Shown: piece by piece, positions 14,156 through 23,402 of the stretch | How the letters are laid out: each line of letters starts with the position of its first letter | Position numbering within the stretch: position 1 is the stretch's first letter | Assembly: GCF_002211285.1 (NCBI RefSeq) | Contig: NZ_LOKX01000025.1 | Location: forward strand, 1-35,670 | Direction: 5' to 3' | DNA length: 35,670 nt | From: Rhizobium sp. R635 | GTDB lineage: Bacteria > Pseudomonadota > Alphaproteobacteria > Rhizobiales > Rhizobiaceae | The notes under the pieces: generated by a model | Told to the model about the DNA's origin: nothing | What the model saw: the letters and a program-made list of their open reading frames with translations, nothing else | Databases searched by the model: none | Position numbers and translations under genes: made by a program

Positions 14156-14980
14156 ATGCGCATGACAAAATTCTTTCTGGCGGCCGCCACGGCAATGGGC
14201 GTCCTCCATTCGGTACCGGCGTTCGCGCAAGGCGCACAATGCGGCAATACCAGCGCCGGCTTCGACGCCTGGGTTAGCGACTTCAAGCAAACGGCGGCGG
14301 CCAACGGCGTCAGCCAGTCGGTCCTCAGCCGCGCCTTTGCCAATGTCAGCTACAACAAGCCGACGATCGCCGCCGACCGCGGCCAGAAAAGCTTCAAACT
14401 GTCCTTCGACGCGTTCATGAAGAAGCGCGGAGGGGCTGCCGTCATCTCCCGCGGCCGCAGCATGAAGGCCGCCAACCAGGCGCTTTTTGCCTCGATCGAG
14501 CGCCGTTTCGGCGTTCCGGCCGGCCCGCTGATCGCGATCTGGGGCATGGAGACCGGTTTTGGCAGCTATATGGGCAATCAGCATACGCTGTCGGCCGTTT
14601 CGACCCTTGCTTACGACTGCCGCCGTTCGGAATATTTCACCGACCAGCTCTATGCCGCCCTTCAGCTCGTCTCCGAGGGTTATCTGAGCCCGCAGGCCAA
14701 GGGCGCGGCTCATGGTGAGATCGGCCAGACGCAGTTTCTGCCGCGCAATGTCGTCCGCTTCGGCGCCGACGGCGACGGCGACGGCCGCGTCGACATGGTC
14801 GGCTCCCGCGCCGATGCGCTGGCCTCGACAGCGAACTTCCTCAAGGGCCATGGCTGGCGCCCCGGCGCCGGCTATCAGCCGGGAGAACCGAATTTCGCCG
14901 CCATCCAGGGCTGGAACGCAGCCAGTGTCTACCAGCAGGCGATCGCCTATATCGGCGAGCAGATCGACGCCGGCAGATAA
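14156..14980 (+). CDS. Lytic murein transglycosylase, MltB-like
   Basis: A 274-residue exported peptidoglycan lytic transglycosylase (SLT_2/MltB family). Signal peptide 1-24 ends in PAFA with no lipobox cysteine, so it is a soluble periplasmic form rather than a lipoprotein. The catalytic glutamate is E132 in IWGMETGFGSYMG, and further family motifs are GEIGQTQFLP and DGDGRVDMVGSRADALASTANFL. It cleaves the MurNAc-GlcNAc bond with anhydro-MurNAc formation. No peptidoglycan-binding domain is appended. GAGCGGGG lies about ten bases before the first ATG; a second ATG six bases later is possible. Confidence 0.9.
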   Translation: MRMTKFFLAAATAMGVLHSVPAFAQGAQCGNTSAGFDAWVSDFKQTAAANGVSQSVLSRAFANVSYNKPTIAADRGQKSFKLSFDAFMKKRGGAAVISRGRSMKAANQALFASIERRFGVPAGPLIAIWGMETGFGSYMGNQHTLSAVSTLAYDCRRSEYFTDQLYAALQLVSEGYLSPQAKGAAHGEIGQTQFLPRNVVRFGADGDGDGRVDMVGSRADALASTANFLKGHGWRPGAGYQPGEPNFAAIQGWNAASVYQQAIAYIGEQIDAGR

Positions 14981-15003
14981 GCTTTCATCGGTAACGATAC
15001 CGG

Positions 15004-15029
15004 AAACGCCGCTGCAATGCGGCGTTTTT
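15004..15029 (+). terminator. Terminator of the transglycosylase gene
   Basis: AAACGCCGC and GCGGCGTTT pair around TGCAAT and end in five T's. It lies between convergent genes. Confidence 0.85.
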
Positions 15030-16639
15030 CATATGCGGGAATCAAAGCCGCCGGACGCCGCCTTGCGCCGCTCTTCCGGCGCCGGCACGGTCGGTCCCGA
15101 AACGACGCAGTTGCGGCCGGAAGCCTTGGCGGCGTAGAGCGCCAGATCGGCGCGTTTGACCAGATCCTCGAAGTTCCTGTTGAAGGCCTCATTTGCCCGG
15201 CCGACGCACCCGAAACTTGCCGTGACCTTGAGGAGTTCGCCGCTCGCCAGCGGGATTTCCGCCGCCTCGATCGCCAGCCGCACGCGCTCGGCAACCTTTG
15301 CAGCGTCATCAGGCGTCGAATCCGGCAGCAGCGCCAGGAATTCCTCGCCGCCATGGCGCACCAGCAGATCAAAGGAACGGAAATTCTCCCGCGCCACACG
15401 CGCGACATGCCGCAATACGGCATCGCCTGCGTCATGGCCGTTGATATCGTTGATCTTCTTGAAATGATCGAGATCGAAGAGCACGACCGAGATCCAGCGC
15501 GATCCGTGTTCGGCCTGGGTGAGAAGCGCCGATGCGGCAACCTCGAAACCGCGCCTGTTATAGAGTCCGGTCAGAAGGTCGGTCTGGGCAGCGTTGCGCA
15601 ACTCTCCGACCAGCGTCTCGCGGTCACGCGTCAGCCGGTCGATCAGCCGCAGGCCCCGTGCTGCCAATAGCATCACCAGCGTGGCGAGAATGAGCAGGCC
15701 CGCACAGAGCGACAGGATCAGCGTCAGGTGAATGTGGGCGCGCGTCGAAAGGCCCTCACCGGTGTCGTGGATATCATTGGCGGCATCGACGAGCTTCTGC
15801 TGCAGGAAGGCCATGCGCTCGTTCTGCGCGGCAGCCCAGATGTCGCGCACTGCGTTCGTCGGCCGCGATCCGGCGAGGATGGAATCGGTGATCGCGTTCG
15901 CTTTCACCTGACTGCTGCGGCCGAGATAGGCGACGATGTCGCGCACGGTTGAGTCCGAGGAATGAAAGACCATATGGTCCATCCCTTCGTTGAGCATGAC
16001 CTTGCCCTGCACGAACAGTTCCACCGGAAAGCGGGCGGAGGAGCCCTGGTCGAGATAACGGGTGCCGACGATGGTGATCAGCCTTTCGCCGTAATAGGTC
16101 AGCAGAATGCCCATCAGCTGATTGGATTTCTGCAGCAGTACCGGATCGCTGATCAGCGGCGAAAGCGCATCGACGACGGCAAGCTGCTTCTGGGCCGCAT
16201 ACCAATAGATATAGCCGGGGTCGCTGCGGGCATAACGGCCCTGGTCGACGGCGCTTCGTGCGGCCACGATGCGGCTGTAAGCAAGGTTGAGAGCCGATAA
16301 TTCATCCACGAGCCCCTCATCCAGCACATCGCGGGAGGGCAGGCTGGCATAGAAGGCGCGACGTTCTTGATCGAGCATCGCCCGGCTCCGCTGCATTTCG
16401 GCGGCAGCCGGCTCGCTGGGCTGGGCGATGTAGCGGCGGGTGGCGCTGATTTCAGTCAGAATCTCGGTGGCGGCGATGGACCCGCCGCGGGCAAGCACAT
16501 CGGCAAATTGCCGGTCCTTCTCAAGATCCCTGTATTCCTTGACCGAAGAACGTAAGAGGATGACGCCTTCAATGACCATGAAGACGAAAGGCAGCATGAT
16601 TGCGGCCAGGATAACCTTTTTGATGGTTTCGAACTTCAT
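15029..16639 (-). CDS. Membrane diguanylate cyclase (GGDEF)
   Basis: A 536-residue sensor cyclase. Span 1 is at 8-29, a periplasmic helical sensor region of about 270 residues follows, span 2 is at about 303-328, and a GGDEF domain fills the C-terminus. The active-site motif is GGEEF (430-434), a functional variant, with FDLDHFKKINDINGHDAGD upstream. R421-SF-D424 sits at the position of the inhibitory RxxD site, so feedback by c-di-GMP is likely. There is no EAL domain. The ligand of the periplasmic region is unknown. The start at 16639 (MKFETIKK) is chosen because the extension to 16702 lacks a ribosome-binding site, though 16639 also has only a weak one. Confidence 0.9.
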   Translation of the reverse strand: MKFETIKKVILAAIMLPFVFMVIEGVILLRSSVKEYRDLEKDRQFADVLARGGSIAATEILTEISATRRYIAQPSEPAAAEMQRSRAMLDQERRAFYASLPSRDVLDEGLVDELSALNLAYSRIVAARSAVDQGRYARSDPGYIYWYAAQKQLAVVDALSPLISDPVLLQKSNQLMGILLTYYGERLITIVGTRYLDQGSSARFPVELFVQGKVMLNEGMDHMVFHSSDSTVRDIVAYLGRSSQVKANAITDSILAGSRPTNAVRDIWAAAQNERMAFLQQKLVDAANDIHDTGEGLSTRAHIHLTLILSLCAGLLILATLVMLLAARGLRLIDRLTRDRETLVGELRNAAQTDLLTGLYNRRGFEVAASALLTQAEHGSRWISVVLFDLDHFKKINDINGHDAGDAVLRHVARVARENFRSFDLLVRHGGEEFLALLPDSTPDDAAKVAERVRLAIEAAEIPLASGELLKVTASFGCVGRANEAFNRNFEDLVKRADLALYAAKASGRNCVVSGPTVPAPEERRKAASGGFDSRI

Positions 16640-16735
16640 CGCCAATCGCCACGGTGATCCAAATGTCGGTCGTGCGCGACCAATCAAGGACCAGCTTATC
16701 AATAATTCTTAAAGAACTGATAAAGCGGCACGTCC

Positions 16736-17377
16736 CTAGATTTCAGGACGAATGAAGTCACGCGTTTCGGCGTCCATGACCCAGAGTTCACCGGTGGAGA
16801 TATCGAACCAGGCGCCGTGAAGATGCATCTTTCCCGCTTCCTCGAGCGCCTTGATATCGGGGAAGGTTCTGAGATTGTCGATCGAATTGCGGATGGAGAC
16901 GCGCTCCAGCGCCGTCTGGCGCTCCGCAGCCGTCATGACGTCGTTGCTCTGGATCTGCTCGGCGGCGGGTTTGACCAGCGACATCCAGCGGCCGATGAAA
17001 TCACCGGGCGACAGCGGCTCGGCATTCGGATCGAGAGCCGCGCGGATACCGCCGCAGCGCCCATGACCCATCACGACGATATCAGACACCTTCAGCGCCT
17101 GAACGGCAAATTCGAGCGCGGCCGACGTCGAATGGAAATGGCCGTCCGGCTCGTAGGGCGGCACCATGTTGGCGACGTTGCGGATGACGAAGAGTTCGCC
17201 CGGGCCGGCATCGAAGATCAGCTCCGGCGCCGCTCGCGAGTCCGAACAGGCAATGACCAAGGTGCTCGGACTCTGGCCGTTTTCAGCAAGCTGCCGATAC
17301 CTGTCGCGGGCGTCGGCATAACGCCCGTTCATGAAGTTGCGGTAGCCGTCCAGAAGAGGTGTTGGAAAACGCTGCAT
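16736..17377 (-). CDS. Beta-class carbonic anhydrase
   Basis: A 213-residue beta carbonic anhydrase interconverting CO2 and bicarbonate in the cytoplasm. Zinc ligands are C44, H105 and C108, and the catalytic dyad is D46-R48 in ACSDSRAAPE; HGRCGG holds the second ligand pair. The start at 17377 (MQRFPTPLLDGYRNF) follows family practice, but a GTG at 17422 would add 15 residues; neither site has an ideal ribosome-binding sequence. It lies 72 bases behind pdxY on the same strand and may share its transcript. Confidence 0.92.
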   Translation of the reverse strand: MQRFPTPLLDGYRNFMNGRYADARDRYRQLAENGQSPSTLVIACSDSRAAPELIFDAGPGELFVIRNVANMVPPYEPDGHFHSTSAALEFAVQALKVSDIVVMGHGRCGGIRAALDPNAEPLSPGDFIGRWMSLVKPAAEQIQSNDVMTAAERQTALERVSIRNSIDNLRTFPDIKALEEAGKMHLHGAWFDISTGELWVMDAETRDFIRPEI

Positions 17378-17449
17378 GCCTTCTGGATTAGCGCGCGCCG
17401 AAGACAAGATCAACTGCTGCACCGCAAAATGAATGAATCGGCAAATGCG

Positions 17450-18325
17450 TCATTTTTTCCGCCGCTGCGCGGGATGCATGAGCCGACGCATCTGCACCAT
17501 CGCCATTGGCGTCGAAAGGCTGGAGGCATCGCTAGCCAGCATCAGCTCGTTGCTGCCGCGCTTGACGGCGCGCGCAAGTACCTCGAAGACGCTCGCGGTG
17601 GCAAGCTGCAGCGCCTTTTCGTCTTCGAGACCGGACAGGAGACGCGAGAGAAAGACGGCGGCAAGCAGGTCACCGAGACCGTTCGGCGGATTGTCGACGA
17701 CGCGATGCTCGGCGAGAAGCGCGTGGCGGCCGGACAGATAGAGATTGCCGGTGCCCCCTGACATCATCGGCACGGCCGACGTGACGAGCATGCGCGACGG
17801 CCCGAGCGCCAGCGCCGCCTCCATGATGGCGGTGTTATCTTCCAGCGCCGCCCCCGAAAGCCATGCGAGTTCGTAGCGGTTCGGCGTGGCGAGCGAGGCA
17901 AGCGGAATCAGATGATCGCGAATGGCCTCTGCGGTCGCCTGCGGCACATAAAGGCCGCCGAGATCGCCCATGACGGGATCACAGACATAGATGAGCTCGG
18001 GATTGTCTTGCCTCAGCGCGCCGATGAGGCGAGCGACAGAGCGTGCCTGGGCGGCATTGCCGAAATAGCCTGAAAGCACCGCCTTCACTTCACCGATCCA
18101 GGGCGCGCGGATCAGGTCGTCGATCGCCGCATCGAAATCGGCTTCCGCAAATGTCAGCCGCGTCGAGCGGCCGTGACCGGGATGCCAGGGCAGAACGACG
18201 GTCGGCAGCGCCCAGACCGGATGACCGAGCGTCTCCAGCGCAAAGACGGCCGCACGGTTTCCCACCGAGCCGCGCACCACATGACTGGAGATGACGATGA
18301 CTGCGCCCGCTGCATTTTCCGACAT
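17450..18325 (-). CDS. pdxY: Pyridoxal kinase
   Basis: A 291-residue PfkB-superfamily kinase that phosphorylates pyridoxal to PLP in the salvage pathway. The N-terminal SSHVVRGSVGNRAAVFAL and LPTVVLPWHPGHG are typical PdxY/PdxK substrate-pocket sequences. VCDPVMGD lies mid-protein, and the anion-hole/catalytic aspartate is in NGLGDLLAAVFLSRLL (G-L-G-D in place of the commoner GTGD). The start is placed at MSENAAG; an extended frame to 18382 starts in weakly coding sequence. Confidence 0.88.
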   Translation of the reverse strand: MSENAAGAVIVISSHVVRGSVGNRAAVFALETLGHPVWALPTVVLPWHPGHGRSTRLTFAEADFDAAIDDLIRAPWIGEVKAVLSGYFGNAAQARSVARLIGALRQDNPELIYVCDPVMGDLGGLYVPQATAEAIRDHLIPLASLATPNRYELAWLSGAALEDNTAIMEAALALGPSRMLVTSAVPMMSGGTGNLYLSGRHALLAEHRVVDNPPNGLGDLLAAVFLSRLLSGLEDEKALQLATASVFEVLARAVKRGSNELMLASDASSLSTPMAMVQMRRLMHPAQRRKK

Positions 18326-18494
18326 GATACAAGGTCCGAATGATGATGGCGTTTGATGATCTTTTTGAAGCCGCGCTGTCAACCATTCTTCACGTGAGCG
18401 TGGAAATGTGCGGCGGAACGAAAAACCGGAAGAGAGGTCTTTCCGTTCGTTTTGGCCACGAAAGCGGAAAAATCTCTAACAAATTCCCATTTTC

Positions 18495-18575
18495 AGCATC
18501 AAAAAAGCATCAAAGCGGTTCCTCAAGCCTCTATTTTAGAGATTTTTTCGGGGAATCTTCTGCTAGCTTGCAGAA
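18495..18575 (+). promoter_or_regulatory. Repeats in the NAD-GDH promoter region
   Basis: The AT-rich gap upstream of the dehydrogenase holds three ordered elements: AGCATCAAA twice, 11 bases apart (18495-18503, 18506-18514); CTCTA-TTT-TAGAG followed by a T tract (18529-18548); and TTCTGC-TAGCTT-GCAGAA (18558-18575). Direct repeats one helical turn apart and a 6-6-6 inverted repeat are typical of transcription-factor sites. The factor is not identifiable from sequence. Confidence 0.4.
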
Positions 18576-18601
18576 AATCAGTCTATTGCGGGAGGCGATT
18601 C

Positions 18602-21600
18602 ATGGCTGCCAGAAACAATCCGAAACGAGAAAAGCAGATCGAAAGCGCGCAGAAGATCGCCAAGGCGACAGGCGAGCCGCATCTCGATCCGGAGATTCTC
18701 TTCGGCCGGGCCAGCAATGACGATCTCGAACTCTATACGCCTGAGATGCTGGCGCTCTCCGCCGTGCATTCAGCCAGGGAACTCGCCGCCTGGAACGGCA
18801 AGGCGCCGCGCGTCAGCATCGACACCATTGCCGATGTCACGCCTGGCGGCACCGCCGTTTCGGTGCTCTCGGTCACCGACCGGAACATGCCTTTCCTCTA
18901 TGAATCGGTCATGGGCGAGGTGACGAGCACCCACCGCGATCTCTTCATGGCCGTGCATCCCATCCTGGTGATCGAAAAGGGCAAGGCGCCCACGCTTTAT
19001 TCCGCCGACCATCCGAGCGATCCCGCCGCGCGTGTCAGCCATATCCAGCTTCATATTGCGCCACTCAATTCCAGCCAGGCCGCCGATCTCGTCAAACGCA
19101 TCCAGACCGTGCTCGAACAGGTCCGGCTGTCGGTTTCCGACTGGAAGCCGATGCTTGCCAAGCTCGACGGCGTGATCGCCGAGCTTGCGGCAAATGGCGC
19201 TGGCCGCAGGAAAGCCGAGCACGCCGAGGCGGTCGCCTTTCTGACCTGGCTGCGCGACGAGAATTTCACTTTCCTCGGCATGCGGGAATATGTCTATTCC
19301 GGCAAGGGCGCCGACGCCAAGGTCGAGCGCGACAAGGGGGCCGGCCTCGGCATTCTCTCCAATCCGGATGTTCTCGTGCTGCGCACCGGCAAGGATGCCG
19401 TGACGACGACGCCCGAGATCCTTGCCTTCCTCGACGGTCCCGACTACCTGATCGTCACCAAGGCGAATGTGAAATCGATCGTCCATCGCCGGGCCTATAT
19501 GGATTATGTCGGCGTCAAACGCTTCGACGCGCAAGGCAACGTCACAGGGGAACTCCGCATCGTCGGTCTCTTCACCTCGACGGCCTACACCTCGCTCGCC
19601 TCCGAGATCCCGCTGCTGCGTTCCAAGATCGAGAAAGTGAAGGAGCATTTCGGCTTCGACCCGATGAGCCATTCCGGCCGCATGCTCGACAACACGCTGG
19701 AATCCTATCCGCGCGACGATCTTTTCCAGATCGATACGACGCTGCTTGCAAGCTTTGCCGAGCAGATCAACGATCTCGCCGACCGGCCACGCGTGCGCGC
19801 CCTGCCGCGCATCGACCATTTCGACCGTTTCGTCTCGGTGATCGTCTACGTGCCGCGCGAGGAGTATGACTCGATCGTGCGCGAGCGGATCGGCACCTAT
19901 CTGAAAACCGTCTATGACGGCCGTGTCTCGGCCTATTACCCGGCCTTCCCGGAAGGCGGCGTCGCCCGCGTGCATTTCATCATCGGCCGCTCCGGCGGCA
20001 AGACGCCGCGCATCCCGCAGGCGAAGCTGGAGCAGACGATCCGCGAGATCACCGCCCGTTGGGACGATCGTTTCGAAGCGCTCGCCGGACCCAAGGCGCC
20101 GAAGCTGTCGGTCGATCAGGCCTTCCAGGATTCCTTCACGCCCGAGGAAACCGTTGCCGACCTCGCCGATATCGGCGCCTGCGCTGCCGGCGAACCGCTC
20201 CGTATCCAGTTTTATCATCGCCAGGAAGAACAGGGCCGCGTCCTGTCGCTGAAGATCTTCCATTCCGGCGGTCAGCTGGCGCTGTCGCGCCGCGTGCCGC
20301 TTCTGGAAAATCTCGGCTTCAATGTCGTCAGCGAACGCACCTTCGACATCGGCGTGCAGTCCGCCGACGGACAAACGAAACTCGTGGTGCTGCACGACAT
20401 GGAGCTCGAGACCCGCACCGGCAGCGAAATCGATCTGCACCGTTACGGCGCGGCCCTCGAGGAAGCTTTCGTCGCTGCCTTCGCCGGCACGATCGACAAT
20501 GACAGCTTCAACCGGCTGATCCTGTCGGCCGGGCTTTCGGCGCGTGAAGCCAACGTGCTGCGTGCCTATGCGCGTTATCTCCGCCAGGCCGGCATCGCCT
20601 ATTCGCAGGATTATATCGCAACGACGCTCGACAAATATCCAAGGATTGCCGGCGCCATCTTCCGCCTCTTCCACGACACGCTCGACACCAGGCTTTCGGA
20701 AAAGGCCCGTGTGAAGAAGCTTGCCGAGCTGCACCAGGCGATCGAAGCCGAACTCGCCGACGTCCCGAGCCTGGACGACGACCGTATCCTGCGCCGCTAC
20801 GTCAATATCGTCGATGCGACGCTGCGCACCAATTATTTCCAGAAGAACCAGGACGGTTCGCCGAAGGCGATGCTGGCCTTCAAGCTCGATCCGCATCTTG
20901 TCGACGGGCTGCCGGAGCCGAAACCCTTCCGCGAGATGTTCGTTTACGGCGTCGAGGTCGAAGGCGTGCACCTGCGCTTCGGCAAGGTGGCGCGCGGCGG
21001 CCTGCGCTGGTCTGATCGCGCCGAAGACTACCGCACCGAAGTGCTCGGCCTCGTCAAGGCGCAGCAGGTGAAGAACGCGGTCATCGTGCCTGTCGGCGCC
21101 AAGGGCGGCTTCTATCCGAAGAAGCTTCCGGTCGGCGGCAGCCGCGACGAAATCTTCAATGCAGGCCGCGAGGCTTACAAGACCTATATCCGCACGCTGC
21201 TGTCGATCACCGACAACATCTCCGGCGCCGAGATCGTGCCGCCGAAGGATACGGTGAGATTGGATGGCGACGATCCCTATTTCGTCGTCGCCGCTGACAA
21301 GGGCACGGCAACCTTCTCCGACACCGCCAATGCGCTGGCGCAGGAAGCCGGTTTCTGGCTGGACGACGCCTTCGCCTCCGGCGGCTCGGCCGGATATGAC
21401 CATAAGAAGATGGGCATCACCGCCCGCGGCGCCTGGGAAACCGTGAAACGCCATTTCCGCGAAATGGATATCGACATCCAGACGACGCCCTTCACCGTCG
21501 CCGGCGTCGGCGACATGTCGGGCGACGTCTTCGGCAACGGCATGCTGCTCTCTCCCAAGATCAGGCTCATTGCCGCCTTCGATCACCGCGACATCGTCAT

Positions 21601-23377
21601 CGATCCCGATCCCGACATGGAAAAGACGCTGGCCGAACGTCAGCGGCTCTTCAACCTGCCGCGCTCGAGCTGGCAGGATTTCGACAAAAGCGTGCTTTCG
21701 AAAGGCGCGATGATCATTTCCCGCGCCGCGAAATCGGTCACGCTGACGCCGGAAGCGGTTGCCGCGATCGGCATCGACAAGGCGGTGGCCACCCCCTTCG
21801 AGATCATGACGGCGATCCTGAAAAGCCCGGTCGACCTGCTCTGGTTCGGCGGCATCGGCACCTATGTGAAGGCTCCGTCCGAAACCGACACCGAAGTCGG
21901 CGACCGCGCCAACGACCCGATCCGCGTCACCGCGACAGAAGTGCGCGCCAAGGTGATCGGCGAGGGCGCAAACCTCGGCGTCACACAGAAGGGCCGCATC
22001 GCCTACGGCCTCAAGGGTGGACGCTGCAACTCCGACGCCATCGACAACTCGGCCGGCGTCAACACCTCGGACGTCGAGGTCAATATCAAGATCGCGCTGG
22101 CGGCCGCCATGCATGACGGGCGCCTGACGCGCGCGAAACGCGACCAGCTTCTTTCCTCGATGACCGACGAAGTCGCCTCCCTCGTGCTGCGCAACAATTA
22201 CCTGCAGTCGCTGGCGATCTCGCTGACGGAGCGCAAGGGCACGGCCAACGGCCTGGAACTTGCGCGTTTCATGACGGTTCTCGAAGGCGCCAAGCAGCTG
22301 AACCGCAAGGTCGAGACCTTGCCTGACGACGCCACACTTGCCGAGCGTTATGCCGCCGGCAAGCCGCTGACCCGGCCGGAAATCGGCGTGCTGGTATCCT
22401 ATGCCAAGATCGTGCTCTTCGATGCGCTTGCTGCAAGCGACCTGCCCGACGATCCCTATTTCACCGCAACACTTTCCAATTACTTCCCCGTGAAGATGCA
22501 GAAGTCGAACGCCGGCGATATCGCTGGCCACCGGCTGAAGCGCGAAATCGTCGCGACGGTGCTTGCCAACGAGGCGATCAACCGCGGCGGGCCGAGCTTC
22601 ACCGTTGCCATGATGGATGCGACGGCGGCTTCGGCGCCGGAAGTCGTACGCGCCGCGATCGTCGCCCGCGACGGTTTCGACCTGAACCGGCTCTGGGCCG
22701 AAACGGACGCTCTCGACGGCAAGGTTTCCGGCGAGATGCAGAACCGCATCTATGAGGAGATCAGCCACAGCTTCATCGTGCTGACGCGCCTGCTCCTGAA
22801 GACCGGTATGGCCAAGGCCGACATGGCCGAAGTGATTAGCCGGCTGCAGGCAGCATTGAAGAAGCTGAAACCTGTCTTCGCCGAACAGTCGGCCGCCGAT
22901 GTCGCGACGCGACAGGCGGAATATGCGCAGGCCGGCGTGCCCGAAAAACTCGCCGCCGAGATCGCCAATCTCCACAGCTTCGCGCTGGTGCCCGAGATCA
23001 TGCAGATCGCCGAGCGTACCGGTGAGCCGCTGGTGCGCGCCGCAGAGAATTACTTCGCGGTGTCGCAGACCTTCCGCATCGCCCGGCTGCTGGCGGCCGG
23101 CGGACGCATCCTTACCTCCGATCATTACGAGAACCTGGCGCTTGCCCGCAGCATCGACCAGATCGCCAGCGCAAGGCGTGACATCGTCATCTCCGCCCTT
23201 TCCGACCACGGCAAGGAGAAGCTGCCCGTTCAGGCCTGGCATGCGCAGGATCGCATCCGGATCAACCGTATCGTCGAGGAGCTTTCGAGCCTCAGCGACG
23301 GCGGCGATCCCAATCTTGCGCGTATTACCGTTGCTGCAGGTATCCTGACCGATCTTGCGCGCGACCGGGTGAGGTGA
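18602..23377 (+). CDS. NAD-dependent glutamate dehydrogenase, 180-kDa class
   Basis: A 1591-residue enzyme of the large NAD-GDH class found in alphaproteobacteria, Pseudomonas and Streptomyces. It deaminates glutamate to 2-oxoglutarate in catabolism. The long N-terminal half (about 1-750) contains ACT-like regulatory regions. The catalytic core starts near residue 795 with KVARGGLRWSDRAEDYRTE and continues with VGAKGGFYPKK (about 830-842), which holds catalytic lysines; the NAD-binding part follows with ANLGVTQKGRIAYGL. GGAGG precedes the ATG at 18602 (MAARNNPKR); the open frame upstream to 18452 is AT-rich and non-coding in character. A UMF1 transporter follows 25 bases after the stop. Confidence 0.96.
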   Translation: MAARNNPKREKQIESAQKIAKATGEPHLDPEILFGRASNDDLELYTPEMLALSAVHSARELAAWNGKAPRVSIDTIADVTPGGTAVSVLSVTDRNMPFLYESVMGEVTSTHRDLFMAVHPILVIEKGKAPTLYSADHPSDPAARVSHIQLHIAPLNSSQAADLVKRIQTVLEQVRLSVSDWKPMLAKLDGVIAELAANGAGRRKAEHAEAVAFLTWLRDENFTFLGMREYVYSGKGADAKVERDKGAGLGILSNPDVLVLRTGKDAVTTTPEILAFLDGPDYLIVTKANVKSIVHRRAYMDYVGVKRFDAQGNVTGELRIVGLFTSTAYTSLASEIPLLRSKIEKVKEHFGFDPMSHSGRMLDNTLESYPRDDLFQIDTTLLASFAEQINDLADRPRVRALPRIDHFDRFVSVIVYVPREEYDSIVRERIGTYLKTVYDGRVSAYYPAFPEGGVARVHFIIGRSGGKTPRIPQAKLEQTIREITARWDDRFEALAGPKAPKLSVDQAFQDSFTPEETVADLADIGACAAGEPLRIQFYHRQEEQGRVLSLKIFHSGGQLALSRRVPLLENLGFNVVSERTFDIGVQSADGQTKLVVLHDMELETRTGSEIDLHRYGAALEEAFVAAFAGTIDNDSFNRLILSAGLSAREANVLRAYARYLRQAGIAYSQDYIATTLDKYPRIAGAIFRLFHDTLDTRLSEKARVKKLAELHQAIEAELADVPSLDDDRILRRYVNIVDATLRTNYFQKNQDGSPKAMLAFKLDPHLVDGLPEPKPFREMFVYGVEVEGVHLRFGKVARGGLRWSDRAEDYRTEVLGLVKAQQVKNAVIVPVGAKGGFYPKKLPVGGSRDEIFNAGREAYKTYIRTLLSITDNISGAEIVPPKDTVRLDGDDPYFVVAADKGTATFSDTANALAQEAGFWLDDAFASGGSAGYDHKKMGITARGAWETVKRHFREMDIDIQTTPFTVAGVGDMSGDVFGNGMLLSPKIRLIAAFDHRDIVIDPDPDMEKTLAERQRLFNLPRSSWQDFDKSVLSKGAMIISRAAKSVTLTPEAVAAIGIDKAVATPFEIMTAILKSPVDLLWFGGIGTYVKAPSETDTEVGDRANDPIRVTATEVRAKVIGEGANLGVTQKGRIAYGLKGGRCNSDAIDNSAGVNTSDVEVNIKIALAAAMHDGRLTRAKRDQLLSSMTDEVASLVLRNNYLQSLAISLTERKGTANGLELARFMTVLEGAKQLNRKVETLPDDATLAERYAAGKPLTRPEIGVLVSYAKIVLFDALAASDLPDDPYFTATLSNYFPVKMQKSNAGDIAGHRLKREIVATVLANEAINRGGPSFTVAMMDATAASAPEVVRAAIVARDGFDLNRLWAETDALDGKVSGEMQNRIYEEISHSFIVLTRLLLKTGMAKADMAEVISRLQAALKKLKPVFAEQSAADVATRQAEYAQAGVPEKLAAEIANLHSFALVPEIMQIAERTGEPLVRAAENYFAVSQTFRIARLLAAGGRILTSDHYENLALARSIDQIASARRDIVISALSDHGKEKLPVQAWHAQDRIRINRIVEELSSLSDGGDPNLARITVAAGILTDLARDRVR

Positions 23378-23402
23378 GACAGTCCGCTGCAAAAAGGAGC
23401 GG

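Noticed and set aside
18386..18401. Second parS-like sequence (TTCACGTGA core)
   Set aside because: Only 10 of 16 consensus positions match and the outer palindrome arms are absent.
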